Below are positions 62,006-64,000 of a DNA stretch of 64,000 nt, one piece after another (within the stretch, counting starts at the first letter, position 1; every line of letters begins with the position of its first letter). Source of the stretch: a bacterium (GTDB lineage: Bacteria > Vulcanimicrobiota > Vulcanimicrobiia > Vulcanimicrobiales > Vulcanimicrobiaceae); NCBI GenBank assembly GCA_021832345.1, contig JAKBKY010000007.1, forward strand, positions 1-64,000, read 5' to 3'. The translations under genes were made by a program, and so were the position numbers. The notes below the pieces were generated by a model. The model was not told the origin of the DNA. It was given only the letters and a program-made list of their open reading frames with translations, and searched no databases.

Positions 62006-63058
62006 ATGATACCCGTCCATCTCAACGCCGTTGCTACCGCCGTGCCGCCGAACGTGCTCGAACAGCCCGACGTCGAGCGCCGCGTTCATACGCAATTCGG
62101 CGACTCCGCCGTCGTTGCACGTCTCCTCCCCGTTTTCGCTAATACCGGCATCGAACGGCGTTATTCATGCGTCCCGATCGAGTGGTATTACGACGAACAC
62201 CGCTGGCCGGACCGCAATGCGCTCTATCGCGAGAGCGCGCTCGCGCTCATCGAGCAAGCGGCGAGCCTCGCGCTCGAACGTGCGGGCCTCGCTGCCGCAT
62301 CGATCGATGCCATCGTCAGCGTCTCCACCACCGGCATCGCCACGCCCTCGCTCGACGCATTGCTGATGGAACGGCTCCCCTTCGGCCGGCGCACCGCACG
62401 CGTGCCGATCGTCGGGCTCGGTTGCGTCGGCGGAGCGCTCGGTCTCGCGCGCGCGGCCGATCTGGTGCGCAGCAAATCTTTCGCCAACATTCTCTTCGTC
62501 GGCGTCGAATGCTGCACGCTCTGGTTTCGCCGCAACGACATCACGAAAAGTAATATCGTTGCGACCGCGCTTTTCGGTGACGGCGCTGCAGCGGCGATTC
62601 TTTCACACGCGGGGAGCGGGCCGCGTCTCACCGCTGCCGGCGAGTATACGTTTCCGCGTAGCCTCGATATCATGGGCTGGGATGTCGCCGACGACGGGCT
62701 GCAAGCGATCTTCTCACGCGATATTCCGGCGCTCGTTCAACGCGAACTGCGACCGCTGCTCGACGATTTTCTCGCCCGTCATGCTCTGGAGATCGCCGAC
62801 ATCGACTGCTTTCTCAGCCACCCCGGCGGCACGAAGGTGCTCGACGCCCTCGAAAGCGCCTTCGGCATCGCGCCGGGTTCGTTACACGATTCGCGAGCGA
62901 TTCTGCGTGAGTATGGGAACATGTCGTCGGTGACGTTACTCTTCGTTCTCGAACGCGCGTTACGCGAAGGAGCGCTCGCGCAGCCAGGTGTTCGCCGTGC
63001 CCTCTTGAGCGCGATGGGTCCCGGATTCACCGCCGCCTTTCTCGCGCTCGAACGATGA
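62006..63058 (+). CDS. Type III polyketide synthase (chalcone-synthase-like)
   Basis: The 350-residue thiolase-fold enzyme has the catalytic triad of type III PKSs: Cys in VGLGCVGGALG near residue 140, His in FLSHPGGTKVLDALE near 272, and Asn in EYGNMSSVTLLF near 305. STTGIATPSLDALL is also family-specific. It should extend an acyl-CoA starter with malonyl-CoA to make pyrones or resorcinols. The ATG at 62006 has GGAGG 7 nt upstream; the open frame before it includes the cas4 fossil and is not coding. The methyltransferase-like gene overlaps by 4 nt. Confidence 0.88.
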   Translation: MIPVHLNAVATAVPPNVLEQPDVERRVHTQFGDSAVVARLLPVFANTGIERRYSCVPIEWYYDEHRWPDRNALYRESALALIEQAASLALERAGLAAASIDAIVSVSTTGIATPSLDALLMERLPFGRRTARVPIVGLGCVGGALGLARAADLVRSKSFANILFVGVECCTLWFRRNDITKSNIVATALFGDGAAAAILSHAGSGPRLTAAGEYTFPRSLDIMGWDVADDGLQAIFSRDIPALVQRELRPLLDDFLARHALEIADIDCFLSHPGGTKVLDALESAFGIAPGSLHDSRAILREYGNMSSVTLLFVLERALREGALAQPGVRRALLSAMGPGFTAAFLALER

Positions 63059-63552
63059 CTTGGCTTTACGGAGCGTTGCTCGTTGTGGCCGCGCAGCGCA
63101 TCGCCGAACTTTTCTATGCTCGCGCGAATACGCGGCGTGCGCTCGCAGCGGGCGGCATCGAGATCGCGGCACGGCAGCATCGGTGGCTCGTCGCACTCCA
63201 TGCGGCGTGGTTCGTCTCGATGCTGCTCTTCATCCCGCGCGAGAGTGCACCGAACCTCGCCCTTCTCGGCACGTACGCCGCACTGCAGATCGCGCGCGTA
63301 TGGACGATCGCTTCGCTGGGTCCCTACTGGACGACGCGCATTATTACGTTTCCGGATCGCCCGCTCGTCACGCGCGGACCCTATCGCTTCATGCGTCACC
63401 CGAACTATGCGATCGTCGCCTTCGAAATAGCGATCCTCCCGCTCGCATTCGGCGCTTGGCAGATCGCGTTGACCTTTAGCGCGCTCAACGCGATTGCACT
63501 GGCATTGCGCTTGGGCGCGGAGGATCCGGCGCTCGATGCGCGGCGCCGATAG
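63055..63552 (+). CDS. Isoprenylcysteine carboxyl methyltransferase-like membrane protein
   Basis: The 165-residue protein has four hydrophobic segments (about 3-15, 42-58, 68-84, 118-145) and the ICMT motif GPYRFMRHPNY near 112-122. Bacterial members often sit next to type III PKS genes and methylate the alkylpyrone product. The ATGA overlap with the PKS supports that role here. Confidence 0.85.
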   Translation: MTWLYGALLVVAAQRIAELFYARANTRRALAAGGIEIAARQHRWLVALHAAWFVSMLLFIPRESAPNLALLGTYAALQIARVWTIASLGPYWTTRIITFPDRPLVTRGPYRFMRHPNYAIVAFEIAILPLAFGAWQIALTFSALNAIALALRLGAEDPALDARRR

Positions 63553-63648
63553 CGCCGGGATCCACGCCGTCTCCTCGACTTTATCAGGTGCCCTGCATTT
63601 GGTGCCTTGCTGGTGGTCTCTTGGGGCTAGCAATTCGGCTCACCTGGA

Positions 63649-63666
63649 GTTATACTGGCATATAAC
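63649..63666. promoter_or_regulatory. Inverted repeat before mazE, likely operator
   Basis: GTTATA and TATAAC flank a 6-nt spacer; the right arm can serve as a -10 hexamer. MazE/AbrB-type antitoxins bind such palindromes to repress their own operon. Confidence 0.5.
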
Positions 63667-63687
63667 ACGATTCGATGGAGATGCACC

Positions 63688-63945
63688 ATGCACACAACCA
63701 ATCTGCGGAAGGTCGGCGGCTCGATCATGCTGGCCGTACCGCCGGCCATTCTTGAGCTGCTGCACTTGCGCGCCGGCGCAACAGTCGGCCTGGCCATCGA
63801 TCACGGCCGCCTAGTGATCGAACCAACGCCACGCCCGCGCTACAGCCTGGACGAGCTGCTGGCTCAATGTGATGCATCGGCCGAGGTCAGCGCGGAAGAT
63901 CGCGCCTGGCTGAACAACAAGCCGGTTGGCAGCGAGCTGCTGTAA
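63688..63945 (+). CDS. mazE: MazE/PemI-type antitoxin (AbrB fold)
   Basis: The 85-residue protein has the swapped-hairpin DNA-binding N-terminus LRKVGGSIMLAVPPAILELL and AGATVGLAI. The C-terminal tail RYSLDELLAQCD is the part that blocks MazF. The start has GGAGATG upstream. Its stop shares one base with the next ATG. Confidence 0.9.
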   Translation: MHTTNLRKVGGSIMLAVPPAILELLHLRAGATVGLAIDHGRLVIEPTPRPRYSLDELLAQCDASAEVSAEDRAWLNNKPVGSELL

Positions 63946-64000
63946 TGGAACGCGGCGACGTTTACGTGGTGTCGCTGGACCCGACTTCAGGCCATGAACA
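63945..64000 (+). CDS. mazF: MazF/PemK-type toxin, N-terminal fragment
   Basis: The last 56 bases encode MERGDVYVVSLDPTSGHE, the conserved start of MazF endoribonucleases. The rest lies outside the window. TAATG overlap with the antitoxin is usual for the family. Confidence 0.85.
   Translation, partial: MERGDVYVVSLDPTSGHE

Overview
The window is one contiguous 64 kb bacterial segment, moderately GC-rich and with most genes on the + strand. No rRNA operon, transposase, integrase or phage structural gene was recognised. The core genes (SigH-like sigma factor, PIN/TRAM membrane protein, FakA/FakB/PlsX lipid genes, membrane pyrophosphatase, the rpmG-trpT-secE-nusG-rplKA-rplJL order) suggest a Terrabacteria-type lineage. 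A poorly sampled phylum such as Eremiobacterota or Vulcanimicrobiota is my guess, with low confidence.

Positions 1-16,900 hold ordinary housekeeping genes, many overlapping by 1-26 nt. They are the end of a protein mannosyltransferase, yebC, rpe, thiL, a pyridoxal-kinase-like gene, rpmB (reverse strand), a fatty-acid-kinase/phosphatidate-precursor block (fakA-like, plsX, two degV/fakB), hemW, a PIN/TRAM gene, ispD, ispF, an orphan GluRS anticodon-binding domain, cysE, cysS, rlmB and a sigH-like gene with a near-consensus promoter and a 5' stem-loop. Positions 16,930-29,440 resemble the classical thr-tyr-gly-thr tRNA / tuf / secE-nusG-rplKAJL locus. Here no tuf is present; a signalling cassette (hybrid-sensor kinase, two response regulators, EAL and HD-GYP proteins, a Met-sulfoxide-reductase/hemerythrin fusion) sits in its place. 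The first tRNA-Thr is inverted, and a Tat-exported carbonic anhydrase lies between rplA and the L10 leader. hppA (reverse strand) and a HigA-type antitoxin follow.

Positions 32,875-61,520 are a compound CRISPR-Cas locus. A complete type III-B Cmr module (cmr1 to cmr6, with an HD-less Cas10 that keeps its GGDD cyclase motif) is followed without a break by two CARF-domain effectors. One looks like a CARF-RelE mRNA interferase of the Cami1 kind; the other is a CARF protein with an N-terminal membrane region. These run directly into a type I-G (formerly I-U) module: cas3 with a C-terminal HD domain, csx17/cas8u2, cas7/csb1, csb2 (Cas5-Cas6 fusion), a cas4-cas1 fusion and cas2. One array of 123 repeats (122 spacers, my count) follows. 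The III-B part has no Cas6 and no adaptation genes of its own, so the simplest model is that both effector complexes draw crRNA from the single I-G array. The invader transcript would trigger Cas10 to make cyclic oligoadenylate, which would activate the RelE and membrane effectors, while the I-G complex and Cas3 attack DNA.

Between csb2 and cas4-cas1 lies a scrambled stretch. It contains a decayed second copy of csb2, a decayed and an intact copy of a RelE/HigA-like toxin-antitoxin pair, and an MNT/HEPN toxin-antitoxin pair. The two csb2-RelE copies have decayed in complementary ways. A fossil of the cas4-cas1 5' end lies beyond the far end of the array. The window ends with a type III polyketide synthase plus an isoprenylcysteine-methyltransferase-like partner, and a MazE/MazF pair cut by the window edge.
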